A stretch of DNA of 64,000 nucleotides from Bemisia tabaci (GCF_918797505.1 NC_092802.1:6157480-6221479), one strand, 5' to 3'; shown: positions 42,653-53,741, numbered from the stretch's first letter. Notes: generated by a model not told the origin, from the letters alone. Program-made: numbers and translations.

Positions 42653-42906
42653 ACTGCCTTGCTAAGGAAAAACGCCGCATGAGAATTCGAATGTTGCCAA
42701 ATTTCCACTCGACGAATATTTATTTTCGAAGAATGTTATGAATATTTTTCCTTAAAATTTTCAGACTCATTAGATACAATTGTGAGCAAAAATCTCTGAA
42801 AAATCTGGAGAAAAATATTTCTAAATTTTCCAGAAAAATTGTGATTTTCCAAGAGGAATTTGGCAACATCTGGAGGCTCATACGGTGTTTTTCCTTGGCA
42901 TGGCAG
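42653..42906. mobile_element. GCCGTGCTAAGG fold-back MITE
   Basis: CTGCCTTGCTAAGGAAAAAC GCCGCATGA at left; TCATACGGTGTTTTTCCTTG GCATGGCAG at right; GTTGCCAAATTTCC inside. Full length, slightly diverged. Confidence 0.8.
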
Positions 42907-43214
42907 AGTAATGATCGGAGTAATCATGACTGAGCACGATGAAACGAAGCTAAAAAGAAATAGAGCTACTGTTTTTCCTTGCCTCAAAAATGACTCAGGG
43001 TCGTATTTATAGTCGCTTTTGGAACAGCTCCTTTCTCAAGGAGGCACTATTTGGGTTACATTGTGGTTAAGAAAGAAGCTCTCAAAATGGCATCATTAAA
43101 ATGACAATTTTTGCCAACTTCAAGTAAAATGCAGTCGTTTAACGTCGGAGATAGATTTTCGGAAGGGATTTGCCACTGCAAAAAAAACTTTCTGTTTAAC
43201 GCGGTCCAATTATA

Positions 43215-43460
43215 AGGGAGATACAGTCATCACCCTAGTTTCGGCTGTTGACCTACCTACATGGTGGATGATGAGCTTCGGGTGACGTCATGAGCCAAAC
43301 AAGTTTCACAAACTTCGGCCATTTTCGGATTATTTGCAAAACGAAACTGCCAACACGTTGTTAAACATCAACCATGTAGGTAAGTCACCGGTGGAATGCT
43401 GACGTCCTGAAAGTAAAAGCTTCCATCATGGCAAAGATACAAGTGGGGGGTCTCTTGCAT
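43215..43460. repeat. Copy of the GACGTCATGAGCC dispersed repeat
   Basis: It shares CAGTCATCACCCTAGTTTCG, GATGAGCTTCGGGTGACGTC and CAACACGTTGTTAAACATCA with the copies at 7540 and 32370. It is interrupted by the element at 43459. Confidence 0.65.
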
Positions 43461-43853
43461 GGTGTCTAGTTTTCTTGGCAAAGCTCATTTTTTGATTTTT
43501 CCTTGATTTTCCCTGATTCTCAGGAGCTCATTCCCTGAAAAGAAACCGAAGTTTCCGCCCACTTTCCCGGATTTTCTTGGGGCCCGATTGAAGATGCAAT
43601 TTCGCGGGTCATTGATGCGTAGTTTCGATGCGACTGCGCATGCGCGATAATTGCCAAATGCCGACGGAGGTAGCCGAATAGCGCTCGGTCAGATTAGATC
43701 GCCAAATTTGAAAACGAAATGATCCCTGGGTGGTTGAAGAAAAGATTCCCGGTTTCCGACACAGATTCCCTGATTTCCCCCGATTTTCCCGGTTAATTTT
43801 CATTCCCCGATGCATCCCGGTTTCTCCCGGTTTTTAAAAAACCAGACACCATG
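43459..43853. mobile_element. hAT-like element, 395 bp, ends CATGGTGTCTAG
   Basis: It starts CATGGTGTCTAGTTTT and ends AACCAGACACCATG, with an exact 8-bp duplication GTCTCTTG outside (43451-43458 and 43854-43861). CCCGGTTTCTCCCGG and CCCTGATT motifs tie it to the CCCTGAC family. Confidence 0.9.
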
Positions 43854-44173
43854 GTCTCTTGTCTCTAGGAGAACCGTTTTAAGAGCAAGCTGAGAAATCG
43901 TCGTTTCCCGCACGAAGGAACGTAACTGCATTTCAATGTTGCCAAATTTCCTTGCGCAGATTGCATTTTTACCGGGAGAGTTTCGGGCGTTTCTGACCGA
44001 AAAATTCGCTGATTTTTCTTCTGATTTCACGCGAAAATCAGACCAATTTTCGACAAAAATTGCCCAGGTCTATTCTTGTTAAATATTGAACTGTTTGAGT
44101 CAATTTAGCAACCTTGGAATGGAGTTACGTTCTTTTGTCCGGGAGACGACGAAATGAAAGGGACGAAACTCAC

Positions 44174-44351
44174 CTCCTCCGACGGTGAACGAGAAGACTT
44201 TGTTGAGGTTGGTGGTGAGGGTGTGCGAGTGGGGGAGGGGGTGGGTGGCCGACGTCACGCCCACGTTCCCGTTCTCGAAGTCCGGGTCGTCGATGTCGAA
44301 GACGATGCTCTCCTCGAAATCGGTGAAGGCTAACGAACGCGCCGTCGTCAT
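44174..44351 (-). CDS. First coding exon of an unidentified gene
   Basis: On the - strand an ATG (44351-44349) opens 59 codons that end at a strong donor GGAG|GTGAGT (phase 1). The codons are GC-rich with a marked third-position C/G bias (TTC, GAC, ATC, GTC, ACC), unlike all surrounding repeat DNA, and the local sequence is CpG-rich like a promoter-proximal exon. The peptide is acidic (MTTARSLAFTDFEESIVF ... DIDDPDFENGNV) with no signal peptide, then a Ser/Thr/His stretch. I do not recognise it. Later exons would lie at lower coordinates, but none was identified, so the intron is long or the exons are short. It could be an alternative first exon. Confidence 0.6.
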
Positions 44352-46033
44352 CGTGTCGAATATCCTCCGCTCAGAAGCACTCCAACTCGCGAAATTCTCA
44401 CTCCGGTTCAGAGCTCAGAGGTCACGTTCGTCCTGGCCGTGGGTGACGGTGTCTCTAATAAACTATATCTGTCGACAGAATAAACAAAAACAGATTTATT
44501 AGTCAAGGAATTAGAGCAAAAAAACATACTAGAACTAGGAAGTTCAGACAAAAAATATGGAAACATGCAGAGCTAAACAGCGTTATCAGGGTGTCCAAAG
44601 AGAAACAAGCTGCTGGTTCCAACACTACTGTGTTGGAGAGCTCGCCTTTGGGAAACTATTAACAACTATTAATGATTTTTTCTGAAATTGTATATGTATT
44701 AAATGAATCTTTACCCAATTATCAGAGGTTACATGCCGATGCAAAATGTTATGACGTAATTTCATATGACAAATTTTTCACATTACAATAAATAAAGAGA
44801 AATAAAGAGAGAGAAATGGAATTATCTTTTATGAATGTGATTTTGCGGCAAATGTTGCAATGGCTATTTTTGCCATCGCATTTTTGTTTCTGGCTTTCAT
44901 CGTTGATAAGCTTTTTCTTAACTTGTCAACAATGTAATGAAACCATATGATTTAATTTTAATTTTTTTTTTTAAATCAAGTCGCCAACTTGAATTAAGGT
45001 TATACTTTGTTAAGCTGGCAGTCTGAAATTCTGAATTTTTATCGGCACAGAGTTCAAAGAAACTATAATTTAGCACGGTTTGGAGGAACGTTTCTGCCAT
45101 AATTCTTACACAATACTTATGGTATACACTAAGAGCTGAAAAGGAATTCACTTGAATTTTAGCGTGGAGCTCGAGAGACCACTTCAAGCCTTTGTATGCG
45201 AGTGGCTCAATGGAGCACATCACGCCTTTGTAGGTATGGGGTGGCTCAATGGAGCACCTCGCGCACTATAAATAGCACGGAGCTCGAAAGAGCACTTCAT
45301 GCATCTGTATTTTAAGGTTAAAACGAACTCTAAAGAAACTCAATGCGAGGCTCAAACGAATTCTCAAGCATTCTAAATGCGAGGCTCAAACGAATTCCCA
45401 AGCATTCTTGATGCGAGGGGCTCAAACGAATCCTAAAGCATTCTTAATATGAGGTTTAAACAAACTCTGAAAGGATCCCAATGCGAGTCTCAACCGAGCT
45501 CTCAAGCATGCAATTATTTTGAGGTTAATTAACCTTCTATGGTACCAATAACGGCAATCTTAAGGATTATCCATTAATTATGCGCAAATCTCAATCTTAG
45601 TCTTAGTAACTTAAAATTAATTGAACAAATTATTAAATCACGTCGAGGTCACCATGTTTTTTATTTTAAGAAATAATAACAATTGCAAGTACAACTGCAC
45701 ACAAAAACTGCATTGAAAAGATAAGAGGATGATAACATACAATTAGGTTATTTGATATAAAACCATAGCAACATGCTATGATATGCTCGGCCACTGGAAA
45801 GTGCTGCTCTCTAGTGTAGCAAACGAGGAACAATTAATCCTCAGTTGAATGAGGGAACGGAAATGTTCGACGGAGGAAAACTGTAACCCGCGAAAATTCA
45901 ACTTTTAGACCTTGAAATCAATGGGATTTTGGCCGTTCCTCCGACGGCAACGAGAACCATCCATTCGTCGCCACGGACACTACCAATGCTAAAAGAAATC
46001 GATCGCAAAGAGCTCTCCCGAGTGGGCGAGCTC
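44352..46033. other. Upstream region of the - strand exon, then repeats
   Basis: 44352-44460 is CpG-rich and is likely the 5' UTR or promoter of the exon above. From about 45170 to 45310 there are degenerate units with GGCTCAATGGAGCAC. 45660-46030 has no visible feature. Confidence 0.4.
45311..45510. repeat. 34-bp tandem array
   Basis: ATGCGAGGCTCAAACGAATT plus CTCAAGCATTCTAA recurs at 34-base spacing (GCGAGG at 45345, 45379, 45413), about five diverged copies. Confidence 0.8.
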
Positions 46034-46197
46034 AAAAAGGAGGTGTTTGCATTTCGGGCATCTTGGAATTTTTTGATGACTTGATGACGTACGTGGGTAC
46101 AGCTGGGTACAGCTACGTCCCCTTCACGCTGTACCGACCTACGTCATCAAGTCATCAAAAAATTCCAAGATGCCCGAAATGCAAACACCTCCTTTTT
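46034..46197. mobile_element. 164-bp hairpin MITE
   Basis: AAAAAGGAGGTGTTTGCATT with TCGGGCATCTTGGAATTTTT and the right AAAAATTCCAAGATGCCCGA with AATGCAAACACCTCCTTTTT are perfect inverted arms; GATGACTTGATGACGTA / TACGTCATCAAGTCATC continue inward to a short loop with a GGGTACAGCT duplication. Confidence 0.9.
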
Positions 46198-46207
46198 TTT
46201 CTCTATG

Positions 46208-46510
46208 CAGGGTGTCTACTAAAACAGGTTGGCCAAAAATCACGACTTTTACAGTACTTTTTCAGTACATTCCCAAGAAATTCAGTACCTCCTTCACATT
46301 AAATATTCAGTACTTTTTCAGTGCCTCCAATTGACGAAATTCGAAAGATTTCAAAAATTTGAATTTCTTGCTCAAATGGCGACAAAAAAGCCAAAAAAAT
46401 GAAAAAATTCCGGACCTTTTTGCGGAATTTCCGTGCTTTTTCCGTACGTCCGGACCGCCCTAAAAAATCAGCACTTTTTCCGTACTTTCCGGACCGTGGT
46501 TATATATTGA
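46208..46510. repeat. CAGGGTGTCTACTAAAA repeat with TCAGTACTTTTTC motifs
   Basis: It starts CAGGGTGTCTACTAAAACAG, like the TIR at 34164. TTCAGTACTTTTTCAGTAC and CCGTACTTTCCGGACCG-type motifs recur. The right end is not clear. Confidence 0.5.
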
Positions 46511-46542
46511 AAATATTTGGATGAGAGCCGATACGCTGCGCT

Positions 46543-46690
46543 GAAAAAAAAATTACGGGGTATAAAGACATACCGTCCGTTCCGGGCTCAGATGCCGAGA
46601 GTTACGGGTGCCAGAACCGTAGCTTCGATTGCTCCGGTGCTGAGCCCGGAACGCGGACGGTATGTCTATATAACGGAGGTTTCAGCTGTT
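46543..46690. mobile_element. MITE of the CACTGAAAAAAA family, short copy
   Basis: CTGAAAAAAAAATTACGGGG, ACATACCGTCCGTTCCGGGC TCAG and the right CTGAGCCCGGAACGCGGACG plus GTATGTCTATATA are inverted. It shares the core of 10141-10359. Confidence 0.75.
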
Positions 46691-47642
46691 AAGCCGCAGC
46701 CTTGAGAATTTCCTGACTCTTCAAATTGTTTTCCAATTCCCTGACTTTTATAGGTGATTCAAGTTTTCCCTGATCTCCACGAGTACTCCCTCTTATAAAT
46801 ATGCATATTTTGGATACTAAATTTCTCTCCAAAGATCATTTTCCTTCATCATTGGAAAGAGCAGAGCTGCGAGTATTCAAAAACTCTTTAATGAATTTGG
46901 GCACCCCTGCTCTGACTAGTAAAAATTCGTTTTTCTGAACTTGGGGGAAAATTTTTTTTCGAGTGAAAATTGATAATGTATGGATCATAAACTACACTTA
47001 GTATAATTGAAAAAAAAAATTTAAGTCACTTTGACAGCGTCGTAAACTGTGTAAGTACTCTAATAGGTATTTTCTGACCTATAAAATGCTGATTTCAATA
47101 GCGTTTTGAACCTCTCCTGTATCATAAAATTGGCACTCAGAGTTCTTGCCTGTGCCACTTTTTAGAAAACTCCATGAGCACTGTAGCCCTCAAATTACAA
47201 TTTTTTTTCCGAGCCATCCTGATTCATTCTACACAAGGTAGCAGCTGGATATCTATTTTTCATAAAAATAGATCGGTTTCTCCTAAAAACCTTCATTTTA
47301 AAAAAATCGCACCAGTTAGCACAAGTGGAGACAACTTTAGGTTACCTCTCTACATATTCTAGAGAAGTTACTTAAATATGCCGTGCTTTGGTTCGCGCTT
47401 TTCTTCAAGAATTAAAACTAATAAAGTCCTAGTAGTTGTTTAAAATGACGGCATTTGACAATTCTAGCTATTCATCAGGCTGCAATCGTCTCAAAATTTT
47501 TTGAGGCACCACTGAAAACCTGCTCAAGGAGTTTCTATGGATCTTTAAGAAGGCAACAATAGCAACATGTTTGGTTCTTCCTGCCTTTTAGAATCTTTTT
47601 CGTTTGTACGTGTTTTCTTTAAAAATACTATATGTATTTTAG
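46691..47642. other. No gene seen
   Basis: It begins with a CCCTGACTTTTATAGG-type piece of the CCCTGAC family, followed by unremarkable AT-rich DNA leading to the possible acceptor at 47642. Confidence 0.35.
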
Positions 47643-47821
47643 CCGTGGAAAGTCCCTCAAGATGCAGCCAAAAATGTTCTGAGGCATTTGGCACCTCCAG
47701 AGACCCTTTTAATTGGCGTGCGGTAGGTTTAGAGATAGGACAAGCTGTATCGTTTGTAATCGAGAAGGGCAGTATTACGCAAATTATCCTCCCCTACTCA
47801 AGGAGGCTCCTCGGAGAATAG
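47643..47821 (+). CDS. Possible diverged four-cysteine exon (copy 5), terminal
   Basis: After TATATGTATTTTAG, a plausible acceptor, a phase-1 frame runs 59 codons to TAG (47819-47821). It contains SRCSQKCSEAFG, which fits C-x3-C-x4-G of gene 1 and gene 2, and enters in the same phase as their Cys exons. The later C-x-C is replaced by FVI, and the frame ends with ...YSRRLLGE and a stop, not a donor. It could be a diverged family member with a shortened end, or chance. No coiled-coil exon follows. Confidence 0.35.
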
Positions 47822-48638
47822 TTAAGATTTCGATCTTATACAACCCTTTTTTTACAGTATTTTACGGATGAAATCTGGTGAAAGGTCTTGATTAAGTGTG
47901 GTCTTACTTTAGGTCTCTTCTCTCTACTATTTTTGAGCATTGGATGACGGCTCCTTGCGCTTACCTCCTGATTTTGCAACTCTTTATTAAAACTACAGAG
48001 AAAAGTCAGGGAACAGAGAGGGGATTTTGAAATTGATTAAACTTGCAACCCTGCGAATGCATTCCGACCGGTTCGGGAGTTGAAATTGTCGTATCCTGCA
48101 TTTTAGTGTAGCTAGAGTCTGAAAATCAAGTCATTTCAATTTTTAACTTTTAGTTTTTTACTGACCTCCTCAGTGAAACGTTCGGTAACCTTTACTCGAT
48201 TCTCCCCGGAGAAAAAAATTCTGATATTGGCATTTAGATAAATGCAAAAGAAAGAATGTAGCCCCCCCCCCCTCCCTCATCTTGCCATCAGATCTGATTA
48301 ATTGAAAACGGGAGTGAAGAATTAAGTTCGCCTTCAACTCTGAAGATACAAGCGGCTCAGAAGTTGAAACAGTGTATCCCGTATATTCGCACATTCTATA
48401 TACATTCTCCGCCTCTGTTTAAGTATTGTTGAAAGAAGGGCAAAAGCATACGTTTAAACAAGACCAAAGATTCTGATTGTTCTAGTATAACTGTTGAGAG
48501 CGCATGATGCTGGGACATGTGATGAGGGGGGGGGGGAGATGATTATATAGATGTATTTTTCGGAGTCTAATAATCTTTTCAAAAATACCGTCAGGAAGGA
48601 GGAGAAGTTTCCGTCAGGTAGTACAGAGCCACATGTAT
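47822..48638. other. No gene seen
   Basis: AT-rich sequence with C-runs at about 48264 and G-runs at about 48525. No coding or RNA feature is supported. Confidence 0.4.
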
Positions 48639-50055
48639 ACAGGGTGTTCCAAAAGTCCTGCTCCCCCCCTTCTAACTTTTGACTTTAATAATCAGAGCAG
48701 AGATGTCCCGAACTTTGTAAGGAGTTTTTAATACATGGTGTTTCAAAAGTCCGGCTCCCCCCCCCCCCTCTAACTTTTGAACGGTCACAGATAGAAAAAC
48801 GAAACTTTGGGAATGTCTCTATCTCAAAGAGGACGATATTTTAGGGGGGGGGGGGGTCAACATTTTTGCCTCTCTCTCAGGAAGGGCGGGGGGCCCCCAA
48901 CTCTCTTTTTTTCAAATGGTAACTCCTATCTGGTGATACATCATTGAAAAGCGCATTAAAAATTAAGAATTTTGGCGCAAACCGCAGATCAATATCTTGA
49001 TTTCTATCCGAGTTGTGATAGGTCAATGGTCAAATTTGACCTATTTTCAAAAAATCATAACTCCGGCTCAAATTATCGTAAAGAAAAAAATAAAACGGGA
49101 AAATTTACCAAATTGTGTTCGCTTTTAAGAAAAAATCACAGAAATCACTTCGAACTAATTTTAAAGGGGGGGGGGGAGGTCGGACCCCCAAATACGTCAA
49201 TTCATAGGTCATTCGATTTCCCACGGAATGAGCCAATTTCCCCTAACTTTGCCTCAACATTATCTCAGTAAGGTCAAAATCAGTTCAACATTAAGTTTGC
49301 AAGTCCCCAAATTTCGGGATAAGTTCAAATAAACGAAATTTAAACGGTCCAATTTAATCACCTTAAATTTCGTTTATTTGAACTCATCCCAAAATTTGGG
49401 GAAATTGGCTCATTCCGTGGGAAAATCGAATGACCTATAAATTGACGTATTTGGGGGTCCGACCTCCCCCCCCCCCTTTAAAATTAGTTCGAAGTGATTT
49501 CTGTGATTTTTTCTTAAAAGCGAACACAATTTGGTAAATTTTCCCGTTTTATTTTTTTCTTTACGATAATTTGAGCCGGAGTTATGATTTTTTGAAAATA
49601 GGTCAAATTTGACCATTGACCTATCACAACTCGGATAGAAATCAAGATATTGATCTGCGGTTTGCGCCAAAATTCTTAATTTTTAATGCGCTTTTCAATG
49701 ATGTATCACAAGATAGGGATTACTTACTTACTTACTAATGGCGCTACAGCCCGGGGTGGGCTTTGGCCTCCAAGGTGACGCGTCTCCATCCTATTCTGTC
49801 CATGACAAGATAGGGGTTACCATTTGAAAAAAAAAAGTTGGGGCCCCCCGCCCTTCCTGAGGGAGGGGCAAAAATGTTAACCCCCCATCCTAAAATATCA
49901 CCCTCTTGGAGATAGAGACATTCCCAAAGTTTCGTTTTTCTATCTGTGACCGTTCAAAAGTTAGAGGGGGGGGGGGGAGCGGGACTTGTGGAACACCATG
50001 TTCCTTAAAAAGTTCGGGGCACGTCTGCTTTAATTATTAGAGTCCTTTCTACAAA
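48639..50055. mobile_element. Very large fold-back, arms about 650 bp
   Basis: The left arm (about 48680-49343) and right arm (about 49362-50050) are inverted copies: GGTGTTTCAAAAGTCCGGCT / TTGTGGAACACCATG, TTTGAACGGTCACAGATAGA / TCTATCTGTGACCGTTCAAA, GACCTATTTTCAAAAAATCA and so on, with G/C homopolymers in each. The 99-codon + frame (48972) and the 86-codon - frame (49670) give the same peptide because of the symmetry. The left arm has an extra about 70 bases (49232-49303); the right arm has a LINE tail. Confidence 0.95.
49722..49805 (-). mobile_element. LINE 3' tail inserted in the right arm
   Basis: On the - strand it reads the end of a LINE ORF (DRIGWRRVTLEAKAHPGL, stop), then (GTAA)n. 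AAGATAGGGRTTAC lies on both sides as the target duplication. The left arm of the fold-back has no such insertion, giving an empty-site control. Confidence 0.8.
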
Positions 50056-50559
50056 AAGATTTATCCAAAGACACCGTAAAATGGGGAGGGGGGGGGGGTT
50101 CACGGAGCCGAAGATGCCGCGCAAGAAACGGTTACCTCTCCTGTTTTAGAGAAAACAATTTTAAAATTAAAACTGAAGCGGTCGAAAATATTGTAAGGCA
50201 AAATCCGGCATTATCAGACAAGATTCTAAAAGTGAGGGTGGCAATCAAGAATGCAAAACTCATGCGTGAGAAGTAACTGCGGCGAGTTCATTAGTATGAG
50301 GATGAGGGAGTCAGAGAGAAACGGAATGGGCAGGGAGCGAACGGAAATCTGAGGGGCGCGAGCGATGCGATCGACGGACGAAGGTGACAGAGTTGACACT
50401 CGATCGAAAAGGTATCCGTGATCGAGGGAAAACAAAATCAATATAAGGAAAACAAAGTGAATGAGGATAAGAGAAGCCGGCAAGCGTGGACCAGGAGGGG
50501 GGACCGGGTGTGAGTGAGCCGACTTGCCCGGAACTCCGGATAATAAGGTGCCGTTTCAC

Positions 50560-51215
50560 CTAGGTTTCGGTTCACGCGACGGCACTGTTACTCTTCTCAC
50601 AACAAAACCAGTCCAACGCAATCAGTCAAAAAGGTGTAAAATGTACGCCCGACTGAAAGAGAATGTGAGACAGACTTCAGGAAGGGAAGCTATGAAGGGA
50701 GATAACAGACGCGGCAAGGAAGGCCGGCCGGCGCGGGCGGGCGGCGGCGCGAAGCAGGTACGCAAGTACGCAACGCAGTATGGCCGATGGCGGTATTGAT
50801 GTCCGAATCATCTAGCTGACATCCATCGATATTATTTTCACCCGAAGCGGGATCAATGATTCCCGGATAAGGTTGATAAGCTACGTAATGGAAACGAGGG
50901 TTCCCGGGAAAATTTTTCGGGAAAGTCTCTCATCCCGTCCCCGCCGTCATCCGCCTCTTTGGTTTCGTTCCACGCGAGGAGGCACTGTAACTCTTCTCAC
51001 AACAAAACGATTCCAAACGGTCAAAAAGGTATAAAATGATCCCACGATTGAAGGCTGAATGAGAATGTGAGGCGGACTCCAGGAAAGGACGCTTTGAGGG
51101 GAGATAAGAAACGCGGTCGGTCGGTGGCCGGCCGGCGTGCCATGGTGCCCATGGCGCAAGCATGCCATGGAGTATGGCGGTATTGAAATCAGAATCATCT
51201 CACATCCATCAATAT
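50560..51215. repeat. CpG-rich direct duplication, about 265-bp unit
   Basis: Unit 1 (about 50560-50830) and unit 2 (about 50960-51215) share TTACTCTTCTCACAACAAAA / TAACTCTTCTCACAACAAAA, GGTCAAAAAGGTATAAAATG, GAGAATGTGAGRCRGACT, GGGAGATAAnAnACGCGG, GGCCGGCCGGCG and TATGGCGGTATTGA. GTATAAAATG looks like a TATA box at the same place in both. They may be duplicated promoter/5' UTR or element ends. The open frames are not supported. Confidence 0.65.
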
Positions 51216-51960
51216 TATTCTCATGCATCCGATACAAAGACATAAAGACGGAGCGCTCGTATCTAAAAGCACGGGGAAAAAGTGAAGCTAGGTTCGACGC
51301 TGCGCGCTTGTGTGAGTGTGTAAATGAGCGCGGGAATCCATGGCGGCAAACGGAAATTTGATTTGAACTTGTCCTCTTGATTTTTGCATATTTCTTCTTC
51401 GAAACGTATTTTAAATTCCTAAAACGAATATACTAAGAAAGTTCGGTCTGCGTCCTAACATAATACACCTACTTTTGCTCGGTAACAGGCAGTAATCTCA
51501 GATAAAGTTAGTTTTTCTTCTGCTTATGGTGGTTCTGCAGGTTCAAACAGGCCGTTACAGTTCTAGATCAACGTTACTCCCAAATGAAATTAATCGGTCG
51601 ACGACGGACGGAAACTAACCTAGAGTTAAAAAAATATGAGTTTGTACCTGGATTTGGGCAAAAATCAACCTAAAATACTTTGTTTCCGCAATTATTTTAT
51701 TCAGTTCCCGCCCTACATTTGAATTCAAACTTGTCCCAATTTCGCCGCCAATCCTCTAGCCAATAGTAGAGGTGATTGAAAAGAAGCTCTAGAAGCTTCA
51801 TTTTTTGCTTTTAGCCCTCCGTCTTTATGTCTTTGATCCGATACGAGACGGGATCGAAGATTCCCGAGTAAGTTACGTAACGGGAACGACGGTTCCCGAG
51901 AAAATTTCCCGTTCCCGAAAAATTCCCGAAAACTCCCACGGGAATCCTCATAAGGTTGCT
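51216..51960. other. No gene seen
   Basis: It contains AAGACATAAAGACGGAG and, at 51820-51842, its inverted copy near CCGATACGAGACGGGATCG, so this is probably the inner part of a larger element that includes the 50560-51215 duplication. Confidence 0.35.
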
Positions 51961-51962
51961 TC

Positions 51963-52315
51963 AATCGTAGGAGACGATTGACAATTATTTAAATTCGAAT
52001 TATTCGTCAATTGTCATGGCACGATTGACGATTAATTTGCTGCTAGGTTAGTTGCCGGTTTAAAAACCCCGATTTATTCGTCAATCGTCATGCGGCGATT
52101 GATCAACTTATTTCCTTTCACATTAGTTGCCAAATTTAAGAATTCGAATTATTCGTCAATTGTCTTGGGACAATTGACGATTTATTTTTTTCGAATTAGT
52201 TGCCGATTTTCTCACTCGATTTATTCGTCAATTGCCGGGGGGCGATTGATTAAATTATTTGTCTCCGGATTAGTTGCCAACTTTAATACCCAAATTATTC
52301 GGTCAATCGAAATGT
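51963..52315. repeat. About 74-bp tandem array of hairpin units
   Basis: TTATTCGTCAATTGTC recurs at 52001, 52075, 52150, 52222 and about 52296. Each copy is followed by a self-complementary core such as CAATTGTCTTGGGACAATTG and then TTAGTTGCC. It resembles a CRISPR array only superficially: no spacers of even size, and the repeats vary. Confidence 0.8.
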
Positions 52316-53420
52316 TAGTCGATTTAATTGCGTCAATTTTTCGCCCAACTCTGCCTCCGTTGCACGCCGGCACCACACGTCAGCCTTGCCGAGTTTTCCA
52401 GAATTTTTTCCTGTAAAGCGAGTGTCTAGGGTTCTGAATACGAGATTTGTGCGCTAGTTCAACATGAGGGGATCTAAATATTAACACCTTATCTGCTCTT
52501 AGTGGCGGATTCAGGGGGAGGGGGGGCATAATGGCACCCCCCCCCCCCCTGGTCGAAAAAGGTAAAAAAAAAGGAGGATAGAGGATTGCTTGGGAGGTAG
52601 GGGAAGAAAAATTGCTCCTAGAAATTTACTGAAATGGTTTGTTTCCAAGAAACATTGTTTACTCTAATGATCCTATGCATTTTTGTCCATTTTTTATTAA
52701 TACTGGACACCAAAGAAATGAGGGGCTTGGAAGACAAGTGTGGTGATATGGGATAAATGGCAACGTTGCGGCTTGGAGGGCAACAAGGCAGGAGCCACAA
52801 CACCACCTAGCCTTATTTTCAGCGGAGAAGAGAGATAGCGGCGGCCTGATCGTGCGCGAGGGAGGGAGACATGCAGTCACTGGCGCAAGTCAAACTACCC
52901 CTGTCTTCCCTCCCCCACCGACAGGCGCAGCCAGGCAACCCGGCCGAGCTCCACACAAAGGCCGGGGCCTGAATCTCGACCGGTGACTTTTTTTTATGGA
53001 GCCATTATCACCGCCCGCTTTACCGAAGGTTCACGCTCCAGAACCACAGGGGGCTTTAGGCTCTCGGCAAAATGCGGGGGCCACAAGAGTCAGCCAAGAG
53101 TGTCCAACCAGGAACAGCGCTCTCGCGGGGCCCCCAAATCAGCCAAACTGACCAGGGGCTACCTTGCTTGACCAGCGACAAAGCCGCAACAAGTTGCAAC
53201 ACCCTATCGCAGCATCCCCTTCTCTGACCCAGATCCACCAATGGGCCAACTTTGGGGGTTGGCCGACGAAAAGTGGAAAAGGAACCAAGGATGGGTCCGG
53301 GAGCTCCTAGAGGAACGAGAGGAGAGGCACTCAGATTTTAGCCTTCGAGAGGCATCGAGCTCTTTTTCCCCATTTTTCCATTTTTGGACTTCATTTTTTT
53401 TCATCGAGCCACTTTCCGGT
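52316..53420. other. No gene seen; likely host flank and 5' LTR of the gypsy element
   Basis: A mixed tract with a C-run at 52538-52550 and a GC-rich part 52850-53220. The 5' LTR should lie within this stretch and the next few hundred bases, ending at about 53741. I could not fix its left edge because no matching 3' LTR is in the window. Confidence 0.4.
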
Positions 53421-53434
53421 TTGTGAGATTTTCG

Positions 53435-53640
53435 GACATTTTTTTTTGCTCTCCATATATTTTTCTGTTCGTGTTCACTGTTATTGCCATTTTTTTTTGC
53501 CCTTCATATATTTTTCTGCTCGTGTTCGCTGTTATTGACATTTTTGCCTTCATATATTTTTCTGTTCGTGGTTGCTGCTATTGACATTTTTTTGCCGTCA
53601 TATATTTTCTGTTCGTGTTTATTGTTATTGACATTTTTTT
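53435..53640. repeat. About 50-bp tandem repeat in the putative 5' LTR
   Basis: CATATATTTTTCTGTTCGTG with TT(C/T)(A/G)CTGTTATTG(A/C)CATTTTT recurs four times. It lies just upstream of the primer-binding site, so inside the likely LTR. Confidence 0.7.
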
Positions 53641-53741
53641 TCTCGCTCTTACGTTATATTATACATTCCATTCCGAGTCCAGCTCCGATTTTTTTCTTTC
53701 TTTCCTCTCATCTCACATACCGGGACTCGCTTTCCACAATT

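Noticed and set aside
48972..49670. Matching ORFs on opposite strands with the same peptide
   Set aside because: They are a consequence of the large inverted repeat, not two genes.
51963..52315. CRISPR array
   Set aside because: The repeats vary, there are no equal-sized unique spacers, and the context is eukaryotic with no cas genes.
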